A stretch of 64,000 nt of DNA from Petrotoga mexicana DSM 14811 (GTDB lineage Bacteria > Thermotogota > Thermotogae > Petrotogales > Petrotogaceae), in NCBI RefSeq assembly GCF_002895565.1, contig NZ_AZRN01000006.1:1-64000 (forward strand), read 5' to 3'. Made by a program: the position numbers and the translations under genes. Positions 54,059-62,023 of this stretch are shown piece by piece. Within the stretch, counting starts at the first letter, position 1, and every line of letters begins with the position of its first letter. The notes under the pieces were generated by a model. The model did no database searches. It saw nothing but the letters and a program-made list of their open reading frames with translations, and had not been told where the DNA came from.

Positions 54059-55267
54059 ATGCAAGTATTGATAATCAGGGTTGACGAAATTGGTCTAAAA
54101 AATAAGAACAAAATGTTTTTTATGCATAAACTCAAAGACAACATCCAAAGCAAAATTTCGCAGAATTTCATTTTCAAGGTTAACAATAACAGAATATATC
54201 TAATTCCTCAACAAAATATGGGAATAACCGTTAAAGATATTGACATTCTAAAAAAGATTTTCGGAATACATTCGTTTTCAATAGCCGAAAAAACTGAATC
54301 AAATATAGACTCAATTAAAACTCAAGTCTATAAAGTGGCAAAAAAATCTCTTGAAAACAATAATTATAAAACTTTTAAAATAAGTGTCAATCGAGCCAAC
54401 AAATCATTCCCTTATAACAGCCAAGAATTCGCTGGTATAATAGGTGAATTTATACTGAATAATTTCCCCCAATTAAAAGTTGATTTAAATCATCCAGAGC
54501 TTAATATAGAAATAGATATTAGAAAAGAAGGTACGTTTATATTCAACAATCGTTTAGAAGGACCAAGTGGATTACCTGTAGGCACATCTTCAAAAGGAAC
54601 CGTTTTGTTATCAGGTGGGATTGATAGTCCAATAGCTACTCTTTTAATGATGCGACGAGGGATGTTACTAAATGCTGTGAACTTTTATAGCCCCCCATTC
54701 ACCGGTCCTAAATCTTTAAATAAAATTTTGAAAATTGGTTCTATAGTGTCAGAATTTACGTCTTTCCCTTTTTATTTGTACGTGGTACCCTTAACTAAGA
54801 TTCAACTTCTTTTCAGAGATATAAAAGAAGATAAATATTCGGTTATTCTACAAAGAAGAGCAATGATGAGGATTACCAATAAAATTTCTGATATTACAAA
54901 CACAAAAGTTCTGGTCAGCGGCGAAAGCTTAGGGCAGGTAGCCTCACAAACAATAGAAAATCTACTAACAATTTCTGACTCCAGTCAAAAAGTTGTGTTA
55001 AGACCACTTATAGGTTTCACAAAAAACGAAACCATTAAACTATCTAAAAAATTTGGATTGTATGAAACATCTATTTTACCATACGAAGATTCCTGTAGCG
55101 TATTTCTTCCTTCTAAACCCGCTACTAAATCAAATATAAATCACATAAAATCAATTGAGGATTCTCTACCACATTTAAGTGAATTAGAAAAAGAGGTTTT
55201 AGATGAAGCTAAAAAATATAAGATTGAAGATAGTAAAGTCTCTGAAATTGATCACTTTGAATCATAG
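54059..55267 (+). CDS. thiI: tRNA 4-thiouridine synthase ThiI
   Basis: 402 residues, the short form without rhodanese domain. N-terminal ferredoxin-like plus THUMP domains (to about 165), then PP-loop SGGIDSP at 185-191. GESLGQVASQTIENL and LPYEDSCSVFLPSKPATK are family motifs. Makes s4U in tRNA, and in some bacteria supplies sulfur for thiamine. Preceded by AAGGTGGG. Confidence 0.95.
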   Translation: MQVLIIRVDEIGLKNKNKMFFMHKLKDNIQSKISQNFIFKVNNNRIYLIPQQNMGITVKDIDILKKIFGIHSFSIAEKTESNIDSIKTQVYKVAKKSLENNNYKTFKISVNRANKSFPYNSQEFAGIIGEFILNNFPQLKVDLNHPELNIEIDIRKEGTFIFNNRLEGPSGLPVGTSSKGTVLLSGGIDSPIATLLMMRRGMLLNAVNFYSPPFTGPKSLNKILKIGSIVSEFTSFPFYLYVVPLTKIQLLFRDIKEDKYSVILQRRAMMRITNKISDITNTKVLVSGESLGQVASQTIENLLTISDSSQKVVLRPLIGFTKNETIKLSKKFGLYETSILPYEDSCSVFLPSKPATKSNINHIKSIEDSLPHLSELEKEVLDEAKKYKIEDSKVSEIDHFES

Positions 55268-55315
55268 TCTTATTTATATTAAACTAAAAAAAGGGACAAA
55301 AAAGGAGGACAGTTG

Positions 55316-56092
55316 ATGAAAAAGGTATTAGAAACAATAAAGGCGATCTTCTTCACAATATGGTTAATTATCGGATTTTTCGGGGTTGTGATTGTATATG
55401 GAAGTTATGTGTTGATAAAAGCTAATATCTTGGAAAAACGGAAAGGGATCAAAGCCTCTCAAGAATATATTAGAAAAGTCGTATCTTGGTTTGGAAGAGT
55501 CACTTTTAAATTTTTAAATAGCAACATTTCGGTTTTCGGCGAAGAAAATATACCACAAGAAGGTCCTTATGTAATAGTAGCGAATCATCAAAGCATATTC
55601 GATATTCCCCTAATTTTAGGTTATATTTATCCCACAGCTTTTATAGCAAAAAAAGAGCTTTCTATGATTCCTATATTGGGAAGTTTTATCAAAAAACTTG
55701 GTTCTATCTTAATAGATAGAAGTAATGTAAAAAGTGGGGCTATAGCACTTAAAAAGTTCGCAAAATTATCTCGATCAGGAGAAATTATAACCCTTTTTCC
55801 TGAAGGAACAAGGAGTTTAAACGGACAAGTAGGTGAATTTAAAAAGGGAACTCTTTTGATACCTTTTAGGTATAATATAAAAATATTACCTGTCACAATA
55901 GATGGAACTATCAAAATGAGCAAAAAAGGAAGCGCCTTTATCAAGCCTTCGAATATTAATCTATTCATACACGAACCAGTTGAGCCAAAACTTTTCGCTA
56001 GTGAAGGGGAATTAAGAGAATGTCTTAAAAGCATTATCAGTGAAAAGGTTACAATTGAGCCTCAACTGGCTTTGAAAGAAACAAAAACGTAA
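55316..56092 (+). CDS. plsC: 1-acyl-sn-glycerol-3-phosphate acyltransferase
   Basis: 258 residues. An N-terminal membrane helix (about 9-35), then the acyltransferase motifs NHQSIFD (H91, D96), AFIAKKEL and FPEGTRS (161-167). Converts lysophosphatidic to phosphatidic acid at the inner face of the membrane. ATG start 55316 with AAGGAGG upstream. Confidence 0.94.
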   Translation: MKKVLETIKAIFFTIWLIIGFFGVVIVYGSYVLIKANILEKRKGIKASQEYIRKVVSWFGRVTFKFLNSNISVFGEENIPQEGPYVIVANHQSIFDIPLILGYIYPTAFIAKKELSMIPILGSFIKKLGSILIDRSNVKSGAIALKKFAKLSRSGEIITLFPEGTRSLNGQVGEFKKGTLLIPFRYNIKILPVTIDGTIKMSKKGSAFIKPSNINLFIHEPVEPKLFASEGELRECLKSIISEKVTIEPQLALKETKT

Positions 56093-56121
56093 TTCCAGTT
56101 TTTTAAAGGGGGTTTTTAACC

Positions 56122-56640
56122 ATGAAAAAAGTAAGCAATGTTACTATGGGAATAGATAAAGTTTCAAATTCACCAATAGTTTTCTTAAAGGTAGAAGATA
56201 CAAACGTTGTTGTACCAATATGGATTGGACCATGTGAAGCTGGTGTTTTGGCTTTAATATTGAGGAATGAAGATTTTGAAAGACCTTTAACCCACGATCT
56301 CATTGGAAATATCATCGAACAACTTAACGCAAAACCTATTAAGATAGAAATTGACCAATTCAAGCAGGATATTTATTATGCTAAATTAGTCCTGAAAGAT
56401 AGTGATTCTAAAGATATATATATCGATGCAAGGCCTTCGGATTGTATAATCTTATCGTTAAAAAATAACTTACCTATTTACATAGAAGAAAAAATAGTAA
56501 CCGAACATGGTATTGAAGCTTCTTTTATAAACACCGAAGAAGAAAGCGAATTCAGACAAGATATTGAAAATTTCGATATAGACGAGCTAAGAAGGAAGTT
56601 CGAAAATAAAAATAAAGATGAAGATGAAGATGACGAATAA
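56122..56640 (+). CDS. Bifunctional nuclease (DUF151) family protein
   Basis: 172 residues. VPIWIGPCEAGVLALILR, RPLTHDLIGNIIEQL and DARPSDCIILSLKNNLPIYIEEKI are hallmarks of the BFN/DUF151 family, which in plants has DNase/RNase activity and is common in Thermotogota. Acidic tail ENKNKDEDEDDE. ATG start with AGGGGG upstream. Lies between plsC and a prenyl synthase gene. Confidence 0.92.
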   Translation: MKKVSNVTMGIDKVSNSPIVFLKVEDTNVVVPIWIGPCEAGVLALILRNEDFERPLTHDLIGNIIEQLNAKPIKIEIDQFKQDIYYAKLVLKDSDSKDIYIDARPSDCIILSLKNNLPIYIEEKIVTEHGIEASFINTEEESEFRQDIENFDIDELRRKFENKNKDEDEDDE

Positions 56641-56667
56641 TTTTTTCTAAAAGCACGAGGTGAATTG

Positions 56668-57534
56668 ATGGAATTTCTAAAATTATTAGAGTTTAAAGAT
56701 TTCTTTGACAAGAAGATAAAGAATTTTTTCGAAAATTTGGAGCTGGGAAATCATTTAAAAAATCCATTGTTTTATTACATAGCAAACGGAGGCAAGAGAC
56801 TAAGACCATGGATTATATATAACTTTGGGCAGCTAGCCTCCGCAAATAAAAAGAATTTAATGGACATTGCGATAGCTATAGAAATTTTACACTCTTCATC
56901 TTTAATACATGATGATCTACCTGCCTTAGACAACGCAAAGTTAAGAAGAGGAGGACTCGCAAACCATTTAAAGTTTGGAGAATATAAAGCCATACTAGCA
57001 GGAGATTATGGATTTACTCTTCCACTACAGATTATTTCCAATTTAGATAATATAAACGAAGGAAATAAACTTCTTTTAATGAATTATTTTATAAAGACCA
57101 TTTTAAAATTGTTTGAAGGAGAAATGGAAGACTTAATCTTTGAAAAAGAAGATAGAGATGTGAGTGAAAAAGAAATTCTTGGAATGTATTCGAAGAAAAC
57201 AGGTGCAGTTTTTGGCTTTTGTTTTGCATCTCCCTTTTTAATAAACGGAGAAGTACAGCTAGCTAAAGAAATGAATATAATAGGAACTGATTTCGGTGTT
57301 TCTTTCCAAATTTTCGATGATATAAAAGATGTCTTTACTACGGAAGAAGATATTGGAAAAGAAACTAATAAAGATGTAAACAAAAAAACTCTTTTAAATT
57401 TTTATAACTATAAAGAAACTCAAATAATTGCCGATAATATCTATAGAAGTGTTTTACAAAAATTGGAAGAACTTAACCTAAAAGAACTATCCATAATTTT
57501 GAAAGAAGTTCGAAAGACTATAGAAACAAGTTAA
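56668..57534 (+). CDS. Polyprenyl (farnesyl/geranylgeranyl) diphosphate synthase
   Basis: 288 residues. First aspartate-rich motif HDDLPALD (81-88) followed by KLRRGG, second DDIKD (217-221); NGGKRLRPW is the isopentenyl-binding site. The form DDxxxxD with two intervening residues and length under 300 fit FPP/GGPP-type IspA. Product length not determined. ATG with AGGTGAATTG upstream. Confidence 0.92.
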   Translation: MEFLKLLEFKDFFDKKIKNFFENLELGNHLKNPLFYYIANGGKRLRPWIIYNFGQLASANKKNLMDIAIAIEILHSSSLIHDDLPALDNAKLRRGGLANHLKFGEYKAILAGDYGFTLPLQIISNLDNINEGNKLLLMNYFIKTILKLFEGEMEDLIFEKEDRDVSEKEILGMYSKKTGAVFGFCFASPFLINGEVQLAKEMNIIGTDFGVSFQIFDDIKDVFTTEEDIGKETNKDVNKKTLLNFYNYKETQIIADNIYRSVLQKLEELNLKELSIILKEVRKTIETS

Positions 57535-57557
57535 CAATCTAAAAAGGAGTTGACTGA

Positions 57558-59957
57558 GTTATAAAATTCAAACCTTTTAACTTTTTAAATAAAATTAGAT
57601 ATATGGAAAAAAAATACAAAATTCTTTTATTTATTATTGTAATTGCTGTTGTGATACTTGTTTTTTCCCTCATTTTTAAAAACATCTTTTGGCCTTCAAA
57701 TAAGATAACTCCTTCTTCTACAAATATTCAAATAGTTGTACCTGATTTTTCTTTTTCTTCAAAGAAAAACATTGACATTAAAGTCTTAGATAGAAGTTCT
57801 TCAGAATATCAAGAATTGATCAATTACAAAAATTTTTATGGGGAGATATATAAAATTACTTTCTCAGATGAAAGTAATGAATCCTCTATTTTACCAATTA
57901 CTGTAAGATACAGGATTCCAAAAGATAATTACTTTGGAGATAACTTCGTTAATTTCTCCTTAGCTTACATTACACAGGAAGATCCTCCTGTTATCTCTGA
58001 ATTCAGCGGGGAAAAAATAGTAAAAATAGAGGACGAGTATTACATAGAAGCACAAACATTCCAAATAACTAAAGTAAATTATATAGGTCTAGTCATTGAA
58101 TCTCCACAAGAATCATCTAGTGGACTCAAGGTTATAAAAGAATCACCCCCAACTCTTGAACCTGATATTATTTTAATTCCTGGAACGGATCTTAACTTCC
58201 TTGGAAAGGTAATGAATATACCTGAAAATGGCTATCCACAATCTTTTTGGTCCTCCCTTTTTCCAAATAGAACCATTTGGAGTTACAATTACCCATTGAC
58301 ATCTACAAGAAGCAAAAATTACAATGATTCTTTTGTTAGTTTTGTTGAAAGAACAGGGATTAATAGCTATATAGAATTTGAAGGAAGGCGACTCGCTCAA
58401 GAACTTTCTAGATTTCCCAATAAAAAGTTTGATATCATTGCACATGGCATTGGTGGATTAATTGCTCGATATGCTTTAGAGTCCAGTCAAACAATTCAAA
58501 ATGTGGAAAATTTAGTACTCATTTCTACTCCAAACAAAGGAAGCAATCTCGCAAATCCTCTTTTTTTCAATTTGCTCTTCGGGAAAAACACGGAAATATT
58601 ATCTCAATACTTTAATGTTGAAGATAGCGCAATATTAAAAATCACCTTGCAAATCAGTTCTTATCTAGATCAAATCAATTCGTACTATGAAGATCTTATT
58701 CCTGACTCTGAGTTTCTAAATAAGTTAGACTCTTTTGGTATAAGAAATGACATCAGATATTTATCGGTTATTGGTAATAACCCTGAAATAGAGGAAGACT
58801 TATCGAACAAATATATTTCCAGACTGTATCCAGAATTTGTGCAAGGAAAGGGAGATGGAATAGTAAGTGTTGACAGCGCCAACTTAGAAGGTATTGAAAA
58901 AACTTATTATTCTAAAAAAAGCTTTTATGAAATTTACAATGATCCTGACGTTTTAAAGGAAATAGTTAATTTTTTAGAAGAATCTGTCCCATCATATTCA
59001 GTGGAGCCTTTTAAAGATGATAATTTTGTCGAATACACATACGAAACTGAAGACGGAAACAGCTCTAGCGACCAAAGTAAAAATACCCACCCCAGTATAA
59101 TTTCGTCTTTTACCCTTCCATCACAGTATAAGGAAAGTTCAATTTTACTAAATCCAGTGAAGCAAGGAGAAATAGATGAAGATACACTGAGCATTATTGC
59201 AGTGGGAGAAAATATTTATTTTAAAAGTCCTAATTCTATTTACAACAGCAAACTAGAAAAAATATTTTCAAACAAAATTATGGGAGGATTACTATTTAAC
59301 AACAAATACTATATATCTACCATTGATGGTATATACATTTTGAATGAAAACGGCAAAATTGATAAAATTAATTCAGAAATACCTTCTAAAGGTACCGAAA
59401 TTTACTATTTACCAAATATAGGGTTTTTAAGTGTAGAATATGAATCAAACAATTGTAACGTTTATCTCAACGATTCCTTGATAAATCAAGGCAGCAATTT
59501 TATATCATTAAAAGTAATAAATGGGGAAATATATGTCATCTTTGAGGATAAAATAACAAAACTACAAAATAAAGATGTCGTAGAATTAATAAATACTTCC
59601 ACCATTCAAGAAGTTTTAGAAACTCAGTTTGGGGAGATTACTGATTTTGCTTTATATAACAACAATTATTTTATTTTATTTTCAAATTATAAATTAGTTC
59701 TTTGGAATAGTTCAAAAAATGGATTACAACTTATAGAAGACGGAAATATAGGAAGATTAAAATTACAAATATTTAATGATAAATTATTTGTTTTCGGAAA
59801 AGATTATGTGAGCTACATACTTTTAAAAGAAGTTACTTTTCCTGGTTTTTTCCAAAGATTTGAAAGACACATAATTGATGTCCTTATCGATAAAAACGGC
59901 AAAGGATGGATAGTCACCAAAAATAACCGAATTGAAATAATTACATTTTCTTTGTGA
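57558..59957 (+). CDS. Lipase-like alpha/beta-fold membrane-anchored protein with propeller-like C-terminus; active-site Ser missing
   Basis: About 800 residues. An N-terminal signal-anchor helix (ILLFIIVIAVVILVFSLIF), an alpha/beta-hydrolase-like region around 185-450, then about 300 residues of beta-rich repeats resembling a propeller. PDIILIPGTDLNFLGKVM and KKFDIIAHGIGGLIARYALE match lipases, but the nucleophile elbow HSxGG is HGIGG, so Ser is Gly (residue 297 from the start used here). LISTPNKGSNLANPL still follows. The ATG at 57603 lacks a ribosome site; AAAGGAG at 57543-57549 lies before an in-frame GTT (57558) or ATA (57561). Probably outside the membrane, role unknown. Confidence 0.65.
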   Translation, partial: VIKFKPFNFLNKIRYMEKKYKILLFIIVIAVVILVFSLIFKNIFWPSNKITPSSTNIQIVVPDFSFSSKKNIDIKVLDRSSSEYQELINYKNFYGEIYKITFSDESNESSILPITVRYRIPKDNYFGDNFVNFSLAYITQEDPPVISEFSGEKIVKIEDEYYIEAQTFQITKVNYIGLVIESPQESSSGLKVIKESPPTLEPDIILIPGTDLNFLGKVMNIPENGYPQSFWSSLFPNRTIWSYNYPLTSTRSKNYNDSFVSFVERTGINSYIEFEGRRLAQELSRFPNKKFDIIAHGIGGLIARYALESSQTIQNVENLVLISTPNKGSNLANPLFFNLLFGKNTEILSQYFNVEDSAILKITLQISSYLDQINSYYEDLIPDSEFLNKLDSFGIRNDIRYLSVIGNNPEIEEDLSNKYISRLYPEFVQGKGDGIVSVDSANLEGIEKTYYSKKSFYEIYNDPDVLKEIVNFLEESVPSYSVEPFKDDNFVEYTYETEDGNSSSDQSKNTHPSIISSFTLPSQYKESSILLNPVKQGEIDEDTLSIIAVGENIYFKSPNSIYNSKLEKIFSNKIMGGLLFNNKYYISTIDGIYILNENGKIDKINSEIPSKGTEIYYLPNIGFLSVEYESNNCNVYLNDSLINQGSNFISLKVINGEIYVIFEDKITKLQNKDVVELINTSTIQEVLETQFGEITDFALYNNNYFILFSNYKLVLWNSSKNGLQLIEDGNIGRLKLQIFNDKLFVFGKDYVSYILLKEVTFPGFFQRFERHIIDVLIDKNGKGWIVTKNNRIEIITFSL

Positions 59958-59968
59958 GGTGAATCATC

Positions 59969-61084
59969 GTTAAGAAAGTACTCACTCTGTTGATAATTCT
60001 GCTCCAAATAATGTTGATATTTGCTGATAATTACGAAGTTGCCTACGAATACTATATGAATGGCTTAAAGTACTATAGAAATGCCCAATATGATTTGGCT
60101 CAAGATTTTTTTGAAGAAGCTTTGCAACTATCACCTAGATTAGAAAGTGAAATACCCGATATAAAATTGTATTTAGGGTTATCTGCATTTCACAACAAAG
60201 ATTACGCTACAGCTAAAATATATTTGCAGCCATTTAAGGATATTCCTATTGTGGATGAAGCTCTAAGAGTTATTGAATCTTTACCCTCCGAATCAGATGC
60301 TTTCGACGCTTCAAATCTAAAAATCAACAATACTCAATCTCCTGAAAAAGAACAGCAAAATTTTAATTTTTTAACCTTTTTTACTATAATGTTAATAATA
60401 TTTGTTATTTCCTTGGCGGCCTCATTTTTTACCGTTTTTTTGATACGTAAACATGTCTCTTTTGAAAAAAAAGAAAATGAGTTAAATGATTTGAAAATAC
60501 TAACCAATATAGACAAAGTTGAAACCCAAGAAATCAAATACAAAACAATAGACCAATTTGATGAACCACACATAAAAAAAGTTTGGAAAGTATCATCCCC
60601 TTTAAAAAAACTTATAGGGATAACTTCAAATGAAGATGTTTCTCCAAATGAAAATAACGTATCGAAAGGTCCCAAGGAAGGAAAACTAAATGAGATAGAA
60701 AACCTTGAAAACAAACTTGATAAAGATATAAACGATATCTTAAAAGAATCAAACCTTGAAGAGATAGAGGAAATTCTAAATGAGTTAGAAGGTAATGGTG
60801 AAAAAAATAGCATTCAAGAAGCAGATACTCTTGAAGAGGAAAGTAATGAAAAAAACCAAGAAGAATATTCTCACTTGGAAGATGCTATAAAACCTGATTC
60901 TGAGATAAAAAATAACTTTTCTTCGATAATGGAAAAAGAAGAAAAAGAATTATCATTTGAAGATGATCTAGATAATGACTTATTTGATATAATTAAGGAA
61001 TTAGAAACAAAAAAACTTTCTCAAAATAATTTACAAAAATTCTTTCATAAATTATTTTATGATGTTAACAAGGAAAAAATATAA
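59969..61084 (+). CDS. TPR-containing membrane protein with acidic C-terminal region
   Basis: About 372 residues. A signal-peptide-like start (KKVLTLLIILLQIMLIFA), then TPR-like helices (YEYYMNGLKYYRNAQYDLAQDFFEEALQLSP and YLGLSAFHNKDYATAKIYLQ), a second membrane helix near 132-160 (LTFFTIMLIIFVISLAASFF) and a 210-residue charged tail rich in Glu, inferred cytoplasmic. The hydrophobic leader starts after GAGGT and ATC GTT; the first standard codon (TTG 59990) would delete half the signal peptide. Twelve bases after the lipase-like gene and probably coupled to it. Function unknown; maybe a scaffold. Confidence 0.65.
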   Translation, partial: VKKVLTLLIILLQIMLIFADNYEVAYEYYMNGLKYYRNAQYDLAQDFFEEALQLSPRLESEIPDIKLYLGLSAFHNKDYATAKIYLQPFKDIPIVDEALRVIESLPSESDAFDASNLKINNTQSPEKEQQNFNFLTFFTIMLIIFVISLAASFFTVFLIRKHVSFEKKENELNDLKILTNIDKVETQEIKYKTIDQFDEPHIKKVWKVSSPLKKLIGITSNEDVSPNENNVSKGPKEGKLNEIENLENKLDKDINDILKESNLEEIEEILNELEGNGEKNSIQEADTLEEESNEKNQEEYSHLEDAIKPDSEIKNNFSSIMEKEEKELSFEDDLDNDLFDIIKELETKKLSQNNLQKFFHKLFYDVNKEKI

Positions 61085-61099
61085 TCAAAATATGAAATA

Positions 61100-61128
61100 T
61101 TGATTTTCTTTATAATTATTGGTATAAT
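61100..61128 (+). promoter_or_regulatory. Promoter of tRNA-Gly
   Basis: TTGATT (61100-61105), 17-bp spacer, TATAAT (61123-61128), with tRNA starting 30 bases downstream. Confidence 0.65.
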
Positions 61129-61158
61129 ATATTTGATCAAAAGTAAAGAATGTCAGAT

Positions 61159-61234
61159 GCGGATGTGGCTCAGTTGGTAGAGCTCCAGCTTCCCAAGCTG
61201 GGAGTCGCGGGTTCGAGTCCCGTCATCCGCTCCA
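61159..61234 (+). tRNA. tRNA-Gly (anticodon CCC)
   Basis: 76 nt with encoded CCA. Acceptor GCGGATG pairs with CATCCGC. Anticodon stem CCAGC/GCTGG, loop TTCCCAA, anticodon CCC (Gly, GGG). T-arm CGGG-TTCGAGT-CCCG. Confidence 0.95.
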
Positions 61235-61240
61235 AAAATG

Positions 61241-61267
61241 AAAGGGGCTAAATGAAGCTCCTTTTTT
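61241..61267 (+). terminator. Terminator after tRNA-Gly
   Basis: Stem AAAGGGGCT/AGCTCCTTT (one G-U), 6-base loop, T6. It lies just before the rsmD ribosome site, so rsmD would need read-through or its own start. Confidence 0.7.
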
Positions 61268-61286
61268 GTTTGAATGAGGTGTAAAG

Positions 61287-61835
61287 ATGGCTTTGAAGAT
61301 TGAAAGTGGCAAATTTAAGAATATTACTATAGAAACAGTTGATGATCGTAGGACAAGATACACGCCAGCTACTTTAAGAAGGGCTTTAATGAGCATTTTT
61401 GATTTTTCAGGTGCTAACTTTTTGGAGTTTTTTGCAGGTAGCGGCATAATGAGTTTTGAAGTTTTAAGTAATGGGGCAAAAAGCTCCACAATGGTGGATA
61501 TTTCGTCTAAAGCGGTGAGCTCGATTTTAAAAAACGCTGAATCTTTAGGGGTACTAAGTAATATAAAAGTTATAAAATCAGATTTTAGAAAATCTATTAC
61601 AAAACTTTCAGCCGAACAGTTTGATTACATATTTGCTGATCCACCATTTAATAATCATTATGTCCAAGAGTTTTTGAAATTCATAGATTCAAATATATCT
61701 TTAATTAGAAAAGGGGGCTATATCATTATTGAAAAACATAAAAATGAAAAAATTGATTATATACCCAAAAATTTGATTAGGGAAGAAGTAAGAGATTACG
61801 GTGATATTGAAATTCTAATCTTTTTTAAATCTTAA
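61287..61835 (+). CDS. rsmD: 16S rRNA (guanine966-N2)-methyltransferase, RsmD-like
   Basis: 182 residues. Class I methyltransferase: RYTPATLRRALMSIFDF (RsmD N-terminal signature), FLEFFAGSGIMSFEVLSNGA (SAM motif I), DYIFADPPFNNHY (catalytic DPPF). ATG start with GAGGTG upstream. Stop codon abuts the terminator shared with the candidate small RNA on the other strand. Confidence 0.9.
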   Translation: MALKIESGKFKNITIETVDDRRTRYTPATLRRALMSIFDFSGANFLEFFAGSGIMSFEVLSNGAKSSTMVDISSKAVSSILKNAESLGVLSNIKVIKSDFRKSITKLSAEQFDYIFADPPFNNHYVQEFLKFIDSNISLIRKGGYIIIEKHKNEKIDYIPKNLIREEVRDYGDIEILIFFKS

Positions 61836-61927
61836 AAAAAGGGCCTTAATAAGGCCCTAATTTGGAAATGAATTCTTCCGGGGACAGAACACTCCAGGAG
61901 GGAGGGTAACCTACAAAAGTGCTCTGT
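61834..61927 (-). ncRNA. Candidate small RNA with C-rich anti-Shine-Dalgarno loop
   Basis: Not a known family by eye. The unit has a promoter just upstream (TTGAGA-16-TATAAT). From the predicted start A61927 it begins a 10-bp stem: ACAGAGCACT (61918-61927) pairs with AGTGTTCTGT (61884-61893), one G-U. The 24-base loop contains CCCTCCCTCCT (61896-61906), complementary to Shine-Dalgarno sequences. It ends with hairpin GGGCCTT/AAGGCCC (61841-61857) and T7 (61834-61840). About 94 nt, no coding frame of note. Confidence 0.55.
61841..61857. terminator. Bidirectional hairpin between rsmD and the small RNA
   Basis: Stem GGGCCTT/AAGGCCC, loop AAT. T7 follows on the minus strand; the plus-strand T-run is weak. 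The minus direction therefore terminates better; it also lies 170 bases after the phosphatase gene. Confidence 0.75.
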
Positions 61928-61933
61928 AGAGAT

Positions 61934-61961
61934 ATTATACATCATGAAATTTTTTTCTCAA
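61934..61961 (-). promoter_or_regulatory. Promoter of the candidate small RNA
   Basis: Minus strand TTGAGA (61956-61961), 16-bp spacer, TATAAT (61934-61939). The predicted start at 61927 coincides with the first base of the stem. Confidence 0.5.
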
Positions 61962-61965
61962 AACC

Positions 61966-62020
61966 CAATTATAGGCAATTACTTTCAATTAATAGCGATT
62001 AAAGCCGTTTAACTCCATTT
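61966..62020. repeat. Phased short A/T repeats, second locus
   Basis: Imperfect units around ATTAAAGCCGTTTAAC and CCATTTAAG with about 10-bp spacing, preceded by AATTATAGGC. They are similar to 10548-10592 and lie between the phosphatase stop and the small-RNA promoter. Confidence 0.3.
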
Positions 62021-62023
62021 AAG

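Noticed and set aside
55627-56034. 135-codon minus frame opposite plsC
   Set aside because: Antisense shadow of a gene with intact acyltransferase motifs; no start context.
60334-60813. 159-codon Ser/Phe-rich minus frame opposite the TPR gene
   Set aside because: Low-complexity Ser/Phe composition is the mirror of Glu/Lys-rich coding sequence on the plus strand.
61834-61927. SRP RNA, tmRNA or a riboswitch as identity of the small RNA candidate
   Set aside because: The GGAAG near CCCCGG superficially recalls the SRP tetraloop, but the conserved SRP asymmetric loop is absent; size and structure do not fit the others.
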